This document shows positions 33,188 through 44,108 of a DNA stretch of 64,000 nt, piece after piece. Position 1 is the stretch's first letter. Every line of letters begins with the position of its first letter. The DNA comes from Orychophragmus violaceus. Taxonomy: Eukaryota; Streptophyta; Magnoliopsida; Brassicales; Brassicaceae. The position numbers and the translations under genes are program-made. Under the pieces are notes generated by a model, which searched no databases, had not been told where the DNA came from, and saw nothing but the letters and a program-made list of their open reading frames with translations. The stretch covers positions 106,097,904 through 106,161,903 of the forward strand of contig CM058237.1 in assembly GCA_030180135.1 (NCBI GenBank), read 5' to 3'.

Positions 33188-34809
33188 CGAAACACCCCGA
33201 CCCGGCCTTCCTAGGCCGCGGTCGATGTGTTCCAGTGGTCAGGCCAAACCAAGGCCTGAACCTCCCTAAATCCCGTCCTATTTAAAATTTTCCCTTAGGA
33301 ACAAGTATTCCTCGAATCTACTATTTGACTCCTAGTCTTAGATCCTTCATACTTAACAATTACGCAGCGGAAATATTACTTTAACCTTTATATCGTTCTT
33401 CTAAAGAACGATCCATCCATGAACCTCCTCTGACCTTATTTGGTTTCCTTAAAACCCTTCAGAGGTTCCGTTCCTATCTATCCGTTCTAACAACCTAAGT
33501 CTTTTACTTAGTTTGTTTCATTCAACTTATTACGTTCTATTCATTCCTTAGAACAATAGAAGAGTACTTGAATGTGTACCTTAGCCTTTGGTGAAGCCGG
33601 TGTGAAGCTAGCTCCGCGTTCAGCTTAGCTCATCAGTTCAGCAACCTTTAGAACACACCCCCTTTGTACTTAGTCATTCAACCAACCATCCCCACATGAC
33701 CGAGTACAAAAGAGGTCTTCATGTTCTTCCTTTGGCCAACATTCTTTTCCTGCTTCATCCTTGTCTCCTTTCTCATTCATGTTCATAAGGCCGATCCGCG
33801 TCCCAACCGTTCCTGGATCCGCCACCGTATCACGTTCCGCGGTCGTAAGCGTTCGTCCGTATGTTCATCCGTACGTTCATCCGTACGTTTGGCACGGACA
33901 TCCGTAAGGCCATCCGTGTGACCGTCACAGTCGTCCGTGAACAGACGCGACTGTCCGTGAACGGACACGACTGTTCGTGAATGGACACGACTGTCCGTGA
34001 ACGGTTACGGTTGTCCGTATACGACCCGCGTGCGTCCGTAATCGACCCACGGTCGTCCCTATCGTCCCGCGGACGTAGGTGATCGTACCGTGGTCGTCCG
34101 TGTACGACCCACGGTCGTCCGTATCATCCCGCAGACGTACGTGATCGAACCGTGGTCGTCCGTATCAACCCATGATCGTCCGTATCGTCCCGTGGACGTA
34201 CGTGATCGTACCGCGGTCGTCCGTATCGTCCTGCGGATGTATGTGATCGCACCGCGGTCGTCCGTGTACGAACCACAGTCGTCTGTATCGTCCTGTGGAT
34301 GTACGTGCACGACCCGCGGTCATCCGTGATCGTTACGCGGTCGTCCGTGAATTGACGCGACTGTCCTTGAACGGACACGACCGTACATGAACGGTCACGG
34401 TCGTCCGTACGTGACCCGCGGTTATCCGCGATCGACCCGCGGTCATCCTTACGCGACCCTCGTTCATCCAAGCACTATCCACGTTCGTCCGTGACGGTTA
34501 CGGTCATCCATGACGATCCGCGGTCGACCGTGTGTGACCCACGGTCATTCGTGAACGACCCGCGGTCGACCGTGCGCGACCCGCGGTCGTCCGTGAACGA
34601 CCCACGGTCGTCCGTGAATGACCCACGGACGGTTGCCCGGATTTTTCTTCAATCTTCAAACCTTCAATCTTCCATCATTCCTGGGTAATTCTTCCTATTT
34701 CCCAGGCTTGTTTGCCTTAGCAAAACCATCCCAAACTCCTTCAAAACCGCCAACTATTACCCTTAGGTTTTATGGCCAAAATCCCTCTTTTTCTCATAGT
34801 TTTGGTTGG
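33188..34809 (-). repeat. LTR P, unit 1, left part
   Basis: It begins CGAAACACCCCGACCC (the first T is C here) and matches 46125 and 57228. It contains the CpG-rich 20-bp minisatellite and is interrupted by the Athila element, resuming at 43971. No exon-1-like motif is apparent in this LTR type. Confidence 0.82.
33840..34640. repeat. CpG-rich minisatellite with ~20-bp period in LTR P
   Basis: Degenerate units around CGGTCGTCCGTGAACGACCC and CGACTGTCCGTGAACGGACA. Many contain GTCCGT-GA-ACGGAC, which can fold on itself. Paralogous arrays lie at about 46760-47540 and 57880-58650. Open frames across it on both strands are repetitive (Asp/Arg/Thr/Val-rich) and are rejected as genes. Confidence 0.85.
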
Positions 34810-34814
34810 CCTTT

Positions 34815-36005
34815 TGATAGGTTCTAAGTTTTACCCTATTCTAAACTGCAAGTGAACAGCAATGTCAAAGTAGTATATAGGTTATCGAATCCACAGGGAC
34901 ACTAGGTCTCGATAGATCAGAACAGTAGAGACTAATACTAGAAATAAGCAGATGGTGAAGTAAATAAATTGCAAAGCAAGAAAGTAAACAGTAGCAAGTT
35001 GGTTGTGAAAGCAATAAACTAAAAGCGTCAAACCTAGGGTATTCTCAGGAAATCAGACAAGCAGACAAGTTAGTCAGTCAAGATCTAATTAAACTCAGTT
35101 TTAGAACTCAAATCACGGAAATAGAATTAACCAAATCTCTTTGCGAAAACTCTCTAAGTCTAAGTGCAGTAACCCAAATCTCTTTGCATTTACTAACAGA
35201 TTAAACAAGCATTAAGTTCAAGTTCGATATGTTCACAATTAAACTAAACCAAATCTCTTTGCGAATAATTTAATTGCTCAACCTAAATAGTTCAGATTCT
35301 AAAACACACTCTCGTGTCGAATTTAGCAACCTAAGATCTAGATTCTAATTGATCAGGTTAGAACTAGCATTAAGCACAATTTAGTTTGAAGAACATTCTA
35401 ATCATATGAATCCTTAACTGAATTAAACAAGTCTAGCAAGTCATCAAACCCTAATGAGAAACCCTAAGCCTAACTATGGATCTACTCAGACATGATTGAT
35501 GAAAGCATAATCATAGAAATAATAGATTGCATATAAGAAATTAAATAGATAAAGGAGTTCGAAATCTTCTCCAAAATAAGTGAATACAGGAAATAGATCA
35601 GCCCCAAAAGCTCTAAAAATCTCTTAGCTCTAAGTATGAAAGCGTCAGTAAAATAAACACCAAAATCCTCTATATATAAGCCTAATCTCGGCTGGGGCTT
35701 ATGTGTAAATACTGGAACTATCATTGGCTTCTTTGCAAATCTTCATAACTTGTTAAACCGACGCGTACGGCCCATCTCGCTAGTGTGTCGACCGATGCAC
35801 AAGGTGTGTCGGTCGATGCTTGATCAATAAATCGGACAGTGAGTTAAGCTCTCGGCCAAAACGTCCCAAAAGTCCCAAAATGCTCCAAATATCTCCAATT
35901 AGCTCCAAACCTGATTAAACCTGTAAAAGACTCTAAACGAATACAAAAGACACTAAAAACACATCTATATCATGGTCTAAAATGGGTAAAAACCATGATA
36001 CATCA
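34815..36005 (-). repeat. Athila 3' LTR (1191 bp)
   Basis: TGATAGGTT...ATACATCA. A minus-strand TATATATA box lies at 35671-35679. A pair of TCGACCGA/TCGGTCGA palindromes, 21 bp apart, lies at 35788 and 35809. Confidence 0.92.
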
Positions 36006-37380
36006 ACTCCCCCACACTTAGCCTTTGCTTGCCCTCAAGCAAAACAGAGAACTATAATGCAGTGAAGAGGTTTGAAAACTCTTCAGAAACTCATTTTGTC
36101 GTAGAAGCAGCAGCATTCAGATTCCCCTTAGTAATCCACATGAAAGAATCAACCTGCAGACATCAAGACCAACATATACTTCCCCCACACTTAGCAATTG
36201 TCCTAAGTAAACGCCACATTCACATTCACGCATTCAAATTCTCCCTACTGACTTCTGCATATATTTAAGTGCGGTCTCACCTAAGGGGTATCGATCTAAA
36301 GGCACATGGATTCTTACTTTGCCAGCTCTAGACCACCAAACTATCTTTCTCTAGTCCCTTTCTTCTCTTTTCCCTTCCTTAACAACTGATTTTTCTCCTT
36401 TGGGTATCATTTTATTTTTTTTATCAGTGTTCTTCCCGTTTTGGGGTGTACTTTGGACACATTCCATGGATCACATGAGAGAAAATAGTGTTTGCTACCA
36501 TTCCCATGACCACTTCGGAGTTACTAACTCATCCGCAGTTTATTATCTTTTTTTTTTACTTTATGGAAGGGGAGAAGGGAACCAAATAGGACAGGTTAAC
36601 AGGCTGTGTCAGAACCAACAAAGGAGTCCGACATAAAGTATACCAAGCCCTTAGGTGAGAAATCTAAAGTCAGGATTAAATTGAAGTCAGTAAAAGGATC
36701 CTCTGATACCTGAAGCGATGTGGGTGTTCTCAGTAGGCTGATCTGTGATGAGGTTTTCTAATAGTCATAGATAATCTGCAGCTTCATCCCATTGGTTACT
36801 TAAGTTCCTGCAAATGCTGCTAATCTTCTCAAAAAATCATTGTTTCCTATTTAAACAAATTTTGACTCAAAAAACAAATTTTTAAAATTTAACTGACTCT
36901 AAGAAAACGAAAGAAAAGTAATTAGTAGAACCTCCCCCACACTTAAGACACACTGTCCCCAGTAGTGTCAAGCAAGGGATCGGTTAAAAGAAAGAAAACA
37001 AAAATTTGTTAATGGAATGGTTAGTTCTCTCGGGTTTTTACCTCTGTCGCAGTCAGGCATCGATCGTTGCACTACGTGCACCGACCGTTGCTGTGCGATT
37101 TTTTTCGTATTGTGACGATCGACACAGTGGTGTGTCGATCGACGCACTGCGTTTTCACGAACAGTCAGCAAGTTAGCAGGTTAGTCCGTCTGTTTTTGTC
37201 AATTTTGATCCCTGCAAGCTGAAAACACTAGAAACAGAGTAAAATCGAAGCAACAAATGTATCTGATCAAGCATAACCATCCAAATATAATAGAATCCTA
37301 AGGAAAATAAGAAAAACAAAAGTGCAAGAAAAGATAAAAAGTCAGAATACAGAACCGATAATCAAGAGATGACAGTAAGC
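36006..37380 (-). other. Athila polypurine tract and 3' non-coding region
   Basis: The tract adjoining the LTR reads GTGTGGGGGAGT on the minus strand (36006-36017). Two near-copies (CTAAGTGTGGGGGA-like) lie at 36181-36195 and 36931-36947, possible extra priming tracts. One palindrome dyad cluster is at 37060-37142. No protein signature in the rest. Confidence 0.75.
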
Positions 37381-38883
37381 TCACTCGCTATCATCTATCC
37401 CAGTATATATCTCGACATCACTGGCATCCTCTGGAGATCGCTGTCGACGACGTCGGTCAGGTACGGGCTGATGGATCTGTGGTGGCCTCCTGCAGCTGCA
37501 AGTACGCATGAAGTTCCAAAGAACTCGAAACATACCATCTGATCTCTCTCTCCACTCTGGCTCAGAGTATGCACCGTAAGCCATCGCAGGCTCTGGAAAG
37601 GGACCCACATCGTCGACTGGGGCAGGCGCTGGCGCAGGAGTAGGGGCAGTAGAAGTCGAAGCTCGTGTGGAAGGCTCTCCCAGCGGATGAGCCATAGTCG
37701 GAATCCCACGCTGCGCAGACTCAAGAGGCTGAAATCTCAGTGCCTCTAATGTGTCAGTCTGTGTCCATCTGGCAGCAGGAAGCTCTATACAAGTCCTCCC
37801 AGTGGTCGGATCAGTGTAAACCCAAATGCGCCCCTTCTTGAGCCAGGTAGCGCTCTGCAAATGGCTGAGATCCAGGAACTCCCGGGCTGTATCACGCTCT
37901 GTGCCATGAAGAGGAATCCCACAATACTCAAAAATGGGAGTAAGTAAACTCCCTACCGTCTCAGTACCAGCTCCATCAAACGGCTTCAGCTGCAGATCAA
38001 CTAAATGCTGTGCGAAAATAGCTCCCAAGTTGAGACCCGTAGTAGGATCTCTCACGCCAGAACCTCTAAACTGATCTCTCAGCCCCATAAACAGCAGCTC
38101 CATCTCATATTTGCGCATCTTGTTGGCCTCAAACTTGCAAAGCAAGCTCCAGCACAAGATACGCGAGACATATCGCAGCACCGGATGCCTCATCTGCACT
38201 ACTGGTGTGGTCCTGGAGTTGTATCGACCGCTGCCAATACTCTCCCAGAATGTGCGAGCCTCAACTGGATCCCACTCGAGTGGCATAGCAATGCGCCTCG
38301 GCTCAGTACTGAACCCGTAGATCCTGCAAAGATCAAGTAGAGGAATCCGATACCTGACTCCCCAACTCATGAAGGTGAATGTACCTACTGTAGCGCTCCT
38401 GTTGTCGGGATCCGAGTAAACCACTCTGCAAGTGGCCAATAACTGCCTGACCAGCTCAGGATAGAGATCATACTGTCGCATCGGCATTGTCCCTAGACCA
38501 ATGCCTCTGCATACAGCGAGTACCTGCTCATCAATCCCCAGAGTCTTGCAGGTGGAGTAGTCAGCGAACTTGGTCGGCTTGAAGGTCATCCCACACCAAC
38601 CACTGTAGAGAAGCGAGTCATACTCGTCCCATTGACTGAGCAATGGCCGCTCTGTGAACTCAGCGGTCTTGAAGAAACGTATAAGGTCCTCCGGCCACTG
38701 TCTGGTTGTCTGAATCGGTGTGGCGTCGGCTCTGGGCCAAGGTAAAGCAATTGGTGGCCCATATCTGGCGTATGGTGCGGGTGGCTCTGACTCTCTGCTG
38801 AACCATTGAGGCGGTGGGATGTATTGTCGTGTTGCTGTCGAGGCCGTGGCTCGTTTCTTGCGGGATTGCCTTTGAGACGCCAT
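37381..38883 (-). CDS. Athila ORF1 (env-like position) protein, intact, 500 aa
   Basis: Uninterrupted frame from ATG at 38883 to a stop at 37381. It matches the plant Athila ORF-1 protein family: a central region with KFADYSTCKTLGIDEQV, YPELVRQLLATCRVVYSD, and SWGVRYRIPLLDLCRIYGFS. The N-terminus is basic (about residues 1-20); a Pro/Ala/Ser-rich linker (about 390-430) and an Arg-rich, acidic C-terminus follow. I see no clear signal peptide or membrane segment, so envelope function is not supported here; the function of the family is unknown. The start at 38883 is preferred because it directly follows a perfect 3' splice-site-like sequence; an in-frame extension through the T-run has no convincing start. 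It is the only intact long ORF of this element. Confidence 0.8.
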   Translation of the reverse strand: MASQRQSRKKRATASTATRQYIPPPQWFSRESEPPAPYARYGPPIALPWPRADATPIQTTRQWPEDLIRFFKTAEFTERPLLSQWDEYDSLLYSGWCGMTFKPTKFADYSTCKTLGIDEQVLAVCRGIGLGTMPMRQYDLYPELVRQLLATCRVVYSDPDNRSATVGTFTFMSWGVRYRIPLLDLCRIYGFSTEPRRIAMPLEWDPVEARTFWESIGSGRYNSRTTPVVQMRHPVLRYVSRILCWSLLCKFEANKMRKYEMELLFMGLRDQFRGSGVRDPTTGLNLGAIFAQHLVDLQLKPFDGAGTETVGSLLTPIFEYCGIPLHGTERDTAREFLDLSHLQSATWLKKGRIWVYTDPTTGRTCIELPAARWTQTDTLEALRFQPLESAQRGIPTMAHPLGEPSTRASTSTAPTPAPAPAPVDDVGPFPEPAMAYGAYSEPEWRERSDGMFRVLWNFMRTCSCRRPPQIHQPVPDRRRRQRSPEDASDVEIYTGIDDSE

Positions 38884-38905
38884 CTGCAAAAAAAAAAAAA
38901 AAAAA
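38884..38905 (-). promoter_or_regulatory. Putative 3' splice site directly before Athila ORF1
   Basis: On the minus strand an 18-T run is followed by GCAG and then the ATG of ORF1. This is a near-ideal acceptor and suggests that ORF1 is translated from a spliced RNA. Candidate donors on the minus strand: CAG|GTAAGT at 39439, AAG|GTAAAG at 39262, and CAG|GTACGA at 42629 in the leader. Confidence 0.6.
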
Positions 38906-39890
38906 CAAAGTTCAAACATTTATAAGTCTCGGCAAAATTTCTCTGTGAAATCGCGAAGCATCGACCATTGCATCTAAGGCATCGATCGTTGCAAGGCGAT
39001 TTCACTTTATCGAACATTTCCCAAAATCGCAAAGCAACGACCGTTGCTCGAGAGCAACGACCGTTGCAAGGCGATTTTGCCGCAAACAAATCATCAAAAT
39101 CAGTTCAAATCCAAGCCACATTGCCTCAAATCAGTTCAAAATCAAAATCAATCACCCTAAATCAGTCTAATTACGCATGCATCATCAATTTTCAGTTCAA
39201 AAATCAACAACCCTAAAACCCTAAAATCCAATCCGAAAATTTGAGAAATAGAAGTTCTTTACCTTGGATTCGTGAGATATGAGCTACAGACAAGGGTTTA
39301 GAGTGTGAAATAGGGAGTATTAGCAATTTGAAACAAAGGAAAATGATGAGAATTTTCGATTTTGGGTGTGGAGCTTTCGGTTGTACGGATGATCGGAAAT
39401 GAGAAAGAAAATAGAAGAGAAAGGGTTTAAGGCACTTACCTGGTCGTGGGTGCAACGATCGTTGCTTTAGGGGCAACGACCGTTGCTGGTCAAATCAAAA
39501 TTGATTTACCGGTTTAGCGCATACCTTAATTTTGCATTTGAACCAATTGCAACGACCGTTGCTTAGAAACAACGATCGTCACAATGCGATTACCCCTCTT
39601 CGTCAAATCTCCTTGCAACGACCGGTGCACAAGTGCATCGATCGTCACACATCTCCAGACTCGAGTTCTGCATCTGAAACTTAGCAAAAACAAAAACAAA
39701 AACGTGAAATCCTAATAAAAACACCAAAAATAAGAAAGTAAAACAACTAAACCTATCAGTGGGTTGCCTCCCACTCAGCGCTTGTTTAAGGTCATTAGCT
39801 TGACCGGACGCACAAGATCTTTCAAGCACCAAGAGATCTCGACAGAGACTTTTTCTGTCTCTGTTCAAGTCTCCTCATCCAAGGTGGCGA
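38906..39890 (-). other. Athila spacer between protease and ORF1
   Basis: Non-coding. It contains several copies of the palindrome cassette (38948-39002, 39023-39078, 39455-39482, 39552-39578, 39618-39644) and two good splice donors. This is where RT, RNase H and integrase would be expected. Confidence 0.7.
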
Positions 39891-42506
39891 CTAGGCTGTT
39901 GCAGAATGCTCATGTCCAAGAAAAGATGGAGTAAAATGTGCTCCAGGATCCAGAATCACAGTGTCATCCGGCTGCTCATCATCTGCATCCATGATTGTGA
40001 ATGTCTGCCCATCTATCAGTGGCTTTCGCAGCTTCTCTATCTCATAACGCAGCGGCTCATCTCCCAGGTGGAGGTCTATTAGACTCTGTCTAACATCTAT
40101 CACAGCTCCCGCTGTAGCCAAGAATGGTCTTCCAAGCAGTAACGCTTCATCATGATCGCAGTCATACTTCAGCACAAGGAAGTCTGTCGGAACTAAGTAG
40201 TTTCCAACTCTCACTGGAATGTCCTTTAAGAGTCCTTCCGGAACTCGTATAGACTGATCAGCTAGGACAAGAGAGGTCCTAGTAGGAGAAAAATCCAGCA
40301 TCCCCAGCTTCTCTGCCACAGAATAAGGCATCATACTTCCAGCAGCTCCTAAATCACACAGAGAGCGTCTAAAACTGTCCTCGAAGATGGAGCAGTTAAG
40401 CACAAAGACTCCAGGGTCAGGCAGCTTCTTTGGGATCTTGTTCAGTAGCACCTCACTAATGTGTTGGGGGACTAAAATCACCCAGTCTCTCAGCTCGTCA
40501 TCTAAAGGCAACATCCTGTTTAAATACCTCTGCACACATGGATGATAAGGTGGATCATCAGAAGTTGGAATTTCTTCCAATTCTTCACCAATCTCCTCTA
40601 GCTTCTTAAGCTCTTCAATTTCCTGCCTAATCACTTCAGACACTGAGGAGTGTTGTCTAACAATCTGCGCATAAATCTCCTGTTGAGAGATCTCAGAGAC
40701 TCCAGTGAATAAGTGATCGAGCTCCAATTCAGCATCTATGCCATTATCAGCCGACAGTTCTGTCTGTTCACGCCCTGCAACGACCGACACTAAGGGTGTA
40801 TCGATCGTTGCCATCCCGACTGGTGTATCGATCGGCGCAGATGTTGCATCGATCGACGCACTGCAGCAGATTTCACCCGAGAGTTTTTGACCAAAATCCG
40901 GGATTTCTCCATCTTTCACCAACTCAGATGTACTTAGCTCAAATTTCTCACCTAGGTGAGACCCATCATTAATGTACACAGACCAGGCCTTAATGTGAGT
41001 GTCTGCAGCTCCTTTTCCCTTCATAGAACTGGAAATCTGATTCACCTGAGTGTCCAGTTGCTTCACATGAGTGCTCAGAGTCTCAAACTTCCCATTGAGA
41101 TTCTCATAAACTGCATCCAGCTTCTTGTTACTGTCCACAGAAATCTTGTTCTGGCTCTCCAGTACCTTCTCCAACATTGTTTCCATCCTAGTCTCAAAAG
41201 CAGTGGCTGCAGGAGGTGACTGATAAGATGAAGATCCGTAGGTTCTCTGATTTCCTTGTCCATAAGGCTTCTGAAAGTTACTAGTCTGTCCAAAGCTTGA
41301 AGAGTTCTGGTTGCCTGCGAAGGCATTCTTCTGTCCTCCACCGGAAAATCTGTTCCCAGATTGATATCCAAATCTGTTTCCTTGGAAACCAGATCCTCCG
41401 ATGTAATTCACATCTTCTTCCGGAGTGTCCTCCTCAGTCTGAATTACCTTTACTTCTTGAGCAAAGTGGACAGCCTTCTTTTCACCTAGAAGAGTGCAGA
41501 TTTTGTCCATCCTGGATCTCAATTCAGCCATCTCTGAGTTATCAACACTTCCACCAGATTTCTTCCTCCTCTCATCCATAGTTTTGCAACTGTTGCTGCC
41601 AATCAGATTCTCAATCAACTGCTTAGCCTGTGTAGGAGTCCTGGTGTTGAAGTTGGCATTACTGGAATTATCCAGCGCAGACTAATATGGAAGATCTATG
41701 CCTCTGAAGAAGATACCAATCAGCTGAACTTCAGTGAATCCATGGTGTGGGCAGTCACGCTGATACTGCTTAAATCTCATCCAGGCAGTCTTTAAGGGCT
41801 CCACAGCTCCTTGGGAGAAAGTGAGTATGTCCTGTCTGGACTGGTCTGAACGCGCATAGAAGTGACGCAGGAACTCACTCTTTAAAGCTGCCCAAGTGGT
41901 ATACTGGCCAGGTACTAGCTGCCTTAGCCATACACTAGCGTCTCCAGCAAGACTGTGTGGAAATAGCTTAAGGAACAGATAGTCCGGGCATACTCCATCA
42001 TACTTCATGCCAGTGACTATGTCCTCAAACCGATCAATGTGATCCATAGGCTGCTCCGCTTGGTGACCATGAAAAGCAATCTGTCTCATCAGCTGGTAGT
42101 AGATGGTCTTGACTTCAAAATCATTCCTCTCAAAGGTAGGAAGCACTAAAGCTGACCGGTTTGCATGAAACTCATCCGGTCTGTTGTAGTCAGCTAACGT
42201 CCTCTCATGAACAACCAGCTGTCTACCTTGAGCCTGTCTTTGACCCTGGTTCTGTTCTTGTTGCAGTTGCTCAGGAGGGTCAGGGATCACTCGTCCATCA
42301 GCATCAATCCTCTGCCCATCAGCATTGTAAGGATTGTTTTCCGGATCCCTCAGGACACCTTCAGCATCTCGTATCAAGATCAGACGTTCTCGTACCATTC
42401 TCTCTCTCTTTTCTCTTCTGATAGTTCTTTCTAGACGTCCAAGTTCCTCTAGTCCGAGATTAACTAAGCTCGAGTTCGGATTACTTCGAGTTTTCTGTGT
42501 TGGCAT
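39891..42506 (-). pseudogene. gag: Athila gag-protease, one in-frame stop
   Basis: From ATG at 42506 (first ATG after the leader) the frame shows a Gag core (FERNDFEVKTIYYQLMRQ, FPHSLAGDASVWLRQL, FLRHFYARSDQSRQDI), a TAG at about 41682-41684, then continues in the same frame through a Gln/Asn/Gly/Ser-rich region (about 41220-41400) to an Athila-type protease (LCDLGAAGSMMPYSVAEKLG, about 40290-40370; DLG replaces the usual DSG/DTG, as is typical of Athila). The stop could derive from CAG by one C-to-T change. A palindrome cassette lies inside the frame at 40780-40866 and encodes Ser/Pro/Thr-Ile-Asp repeats. The frame ends soon after protease. Confidence 0.83.
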
Positions 42507-42773
42507 AAACTGTCTGCAATCGTCCAGCAACGACCGATGCTATCAGTGCAACGATCGATTCAATCTCAGAATCGCCTAGTGACGATCGACGCAAGGGGTG
42601 CAACGATCGACGCAAGGCGAAAGTCGTACCTGCGACAGAAAGAAACAGAGAAAAAGTTAGCAAAATATGAAAATAAAACGAAAAAGCAAAAACAAAAAGA
42701 AAATTTCTAGTAAAAACCCTAAGTTCGGTCCTATCGAAGACTCTAAGAGTCCCCGGCAACGGCGCCAAAAACT
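42507..42773 (-). other. Athila leader with tRNA-Asp-type primer-binding site
   Basis: TGGCGCCGTTGCCGGGGA on the minus strand (42750-42767), six bases from the LTR, is the known Athila primer site complementary to tRNA-Asp. The leader contains a pyrimidine tract ending TCGCAG|GTACG (42629/42630), which could act as acceptor or donor, and two palindrome dyads (42530/42551 and 42582/42603). Confidence 0.88.
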
Positions 42774-43965
42774 TGATAGGTTCTCAGTTTTACCCTATTC
42801 TAAACTGCAAGTGAACAGCAATGTCAAAGTAGTATATAGGGTTATCGAATCCACAGGGACACTAGGTCTCGATAGATCAGAACAGTAGAGACTAATACTA
42901 GAAATAAGCAGATGGTGAAGTAAATAAATTGCGAAGCAAGAAAGTAAACTGTAGCAAGTTGGTTGTGAAAGCAATAAACTAAAAGCGTCAAACCTAGGGT
43001 ATTCTCAAGAAATCAGACAAGCAGACAAGTTAATTAGTCAGGATCTAATTAAACTCAGTTCTAGAACTCAAATCACGGAAATAGAATTAACCAAATCTCT
43101 TTGCGAAAACTCTCTAAGTCTAAGTGCAGTAACCCAAATCTCTTTGAAATTACTAACAGATTAAACAAGCATTAAGTTCAAGTTCAATATGTTCACAATT
43201 AAACTAAACCAAATCTCTTTGCGAATAATTTAATTGCTCAACCTAAATAGTTCAGATTCTAAAACACACTCTCGTGTCGAATTTAGCAACCTAAGATCTA
43301 GATTCTAATTGATCAGGTTAGAACTAGCATTAAGCACAATTTAGTTTGAAGAACATTCTAATCATATGAATCCTTAACTGAATTAAACAAGTCTAGCAAG
43401 TCATCAAACCCTAATGAGAAACCCTAAGCCTAACTATGGATCTACTCAGACATGATTGATGAAAGCATAATCATAGAAATAATAGATTGCATATAAGAAA
43501 TTAAATAGATAAAGGGGTTCGAAATCTTCTCCAAAATAAGTGAATACAGGAAATAGATCAGCCCCAAAAGCTCTAAAAATCTCTTAGCTCTAAGTATGAA
43601 AGCCTCAGTAAAATAAACACCAAAATCCTCTATATATAAGCCTAATCTCGGCTGGGGCTTCTGTGTAAATACTGGAACTATCTTGGGCTTCTTTGCAAAT
43701 CTTCATAACTTGTTAAACCGACGCGTACGGCCCATCTCGCTAGTGTGTCGACCGATGCACAAGGTGTGTCGGTCGATGCTTGATCAATAAATCGGACAGT
43801 GAGTTAAGCTCTCGGCCAAAACGTCCCAAAAGTCCCAAAATGCTCCAAATATCTCCAATTAGCTCCAAACCTGATTAAACCTGTAAAAGACTCTAAACGA
43901 ATACAAAAGACAATAAAAACACATCTATATCATGGTCTAAAATGGGTAAAAACCATGATATATCA
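42774..43965 (-). repeat. Athila 5' LTR (1192 bp)
   Basis: Same ends as the LTR at 34815. It differs from it at about 20 positions and one 1-bp indel (GGG for GG near 42841). TATATATA at 43631-43639 on the minus strand. Confidence 0.92.
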
Positions 43966-43970
43966 CCTTT

Positions 43971-44108
43971 GCCATAGGAAATCATGGGAATTCTTCCCTG
44001 GAAGATATGTGTCGAAAATGGCCTCCAAATGGGGTATTTATAAGCCCTAAAGTCGTGCCATAACTGCCCATGGAGAAGGGTTCATTGGTTGGCCGAATGG
44101 ACACAATC
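43971..44108 (-). repeat. LTR P, unit 1, right part
   Basis: Continues GCCATAGGAAATCATGGG after the Athila insertion. It carries a TATAAATA on the minus strand (44035-44042), which is TACAAATA in units 2 and 3. Cut by LTR Q at 44109. Confidence 0.78.

Larger units (their letters stand above)
34815..43965 (-). mobile_element. Athila-type Ty3/gypsy element, 9151 bp, lacking RT and integrase
   Basis: Two ~1.19-kb LTRs, duplication CCTTT on both sides (34810-34814, 43966-43970), tRNA-Asp-type primer site, polypurine tract, gag-protease ORF and an Athila ORF1 (env-like) ORF in the canonical order on the minus strand. The space between protease and ORF1 is only about 1 kb of non-coding sequence, so RT, RNase H and integrase are absent. 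By eye the LTRs differ at about 20 positions (about 98% identity), so insertion is recent and its enzymes must have come from another element. Confidence 0.92.

Noticed and set aside
33880..34640. CRISPR-like regular short repeats
   Set aside because: Units are contiguous and degenerate with no unique spacers; this is a minisatellite in a plant LTR.
37381..38883. Reading Athila ORF1 as a membrane envelope protein
   Set aside because: No clear signal peptide or membrane segment is visible; only its position is env-like.
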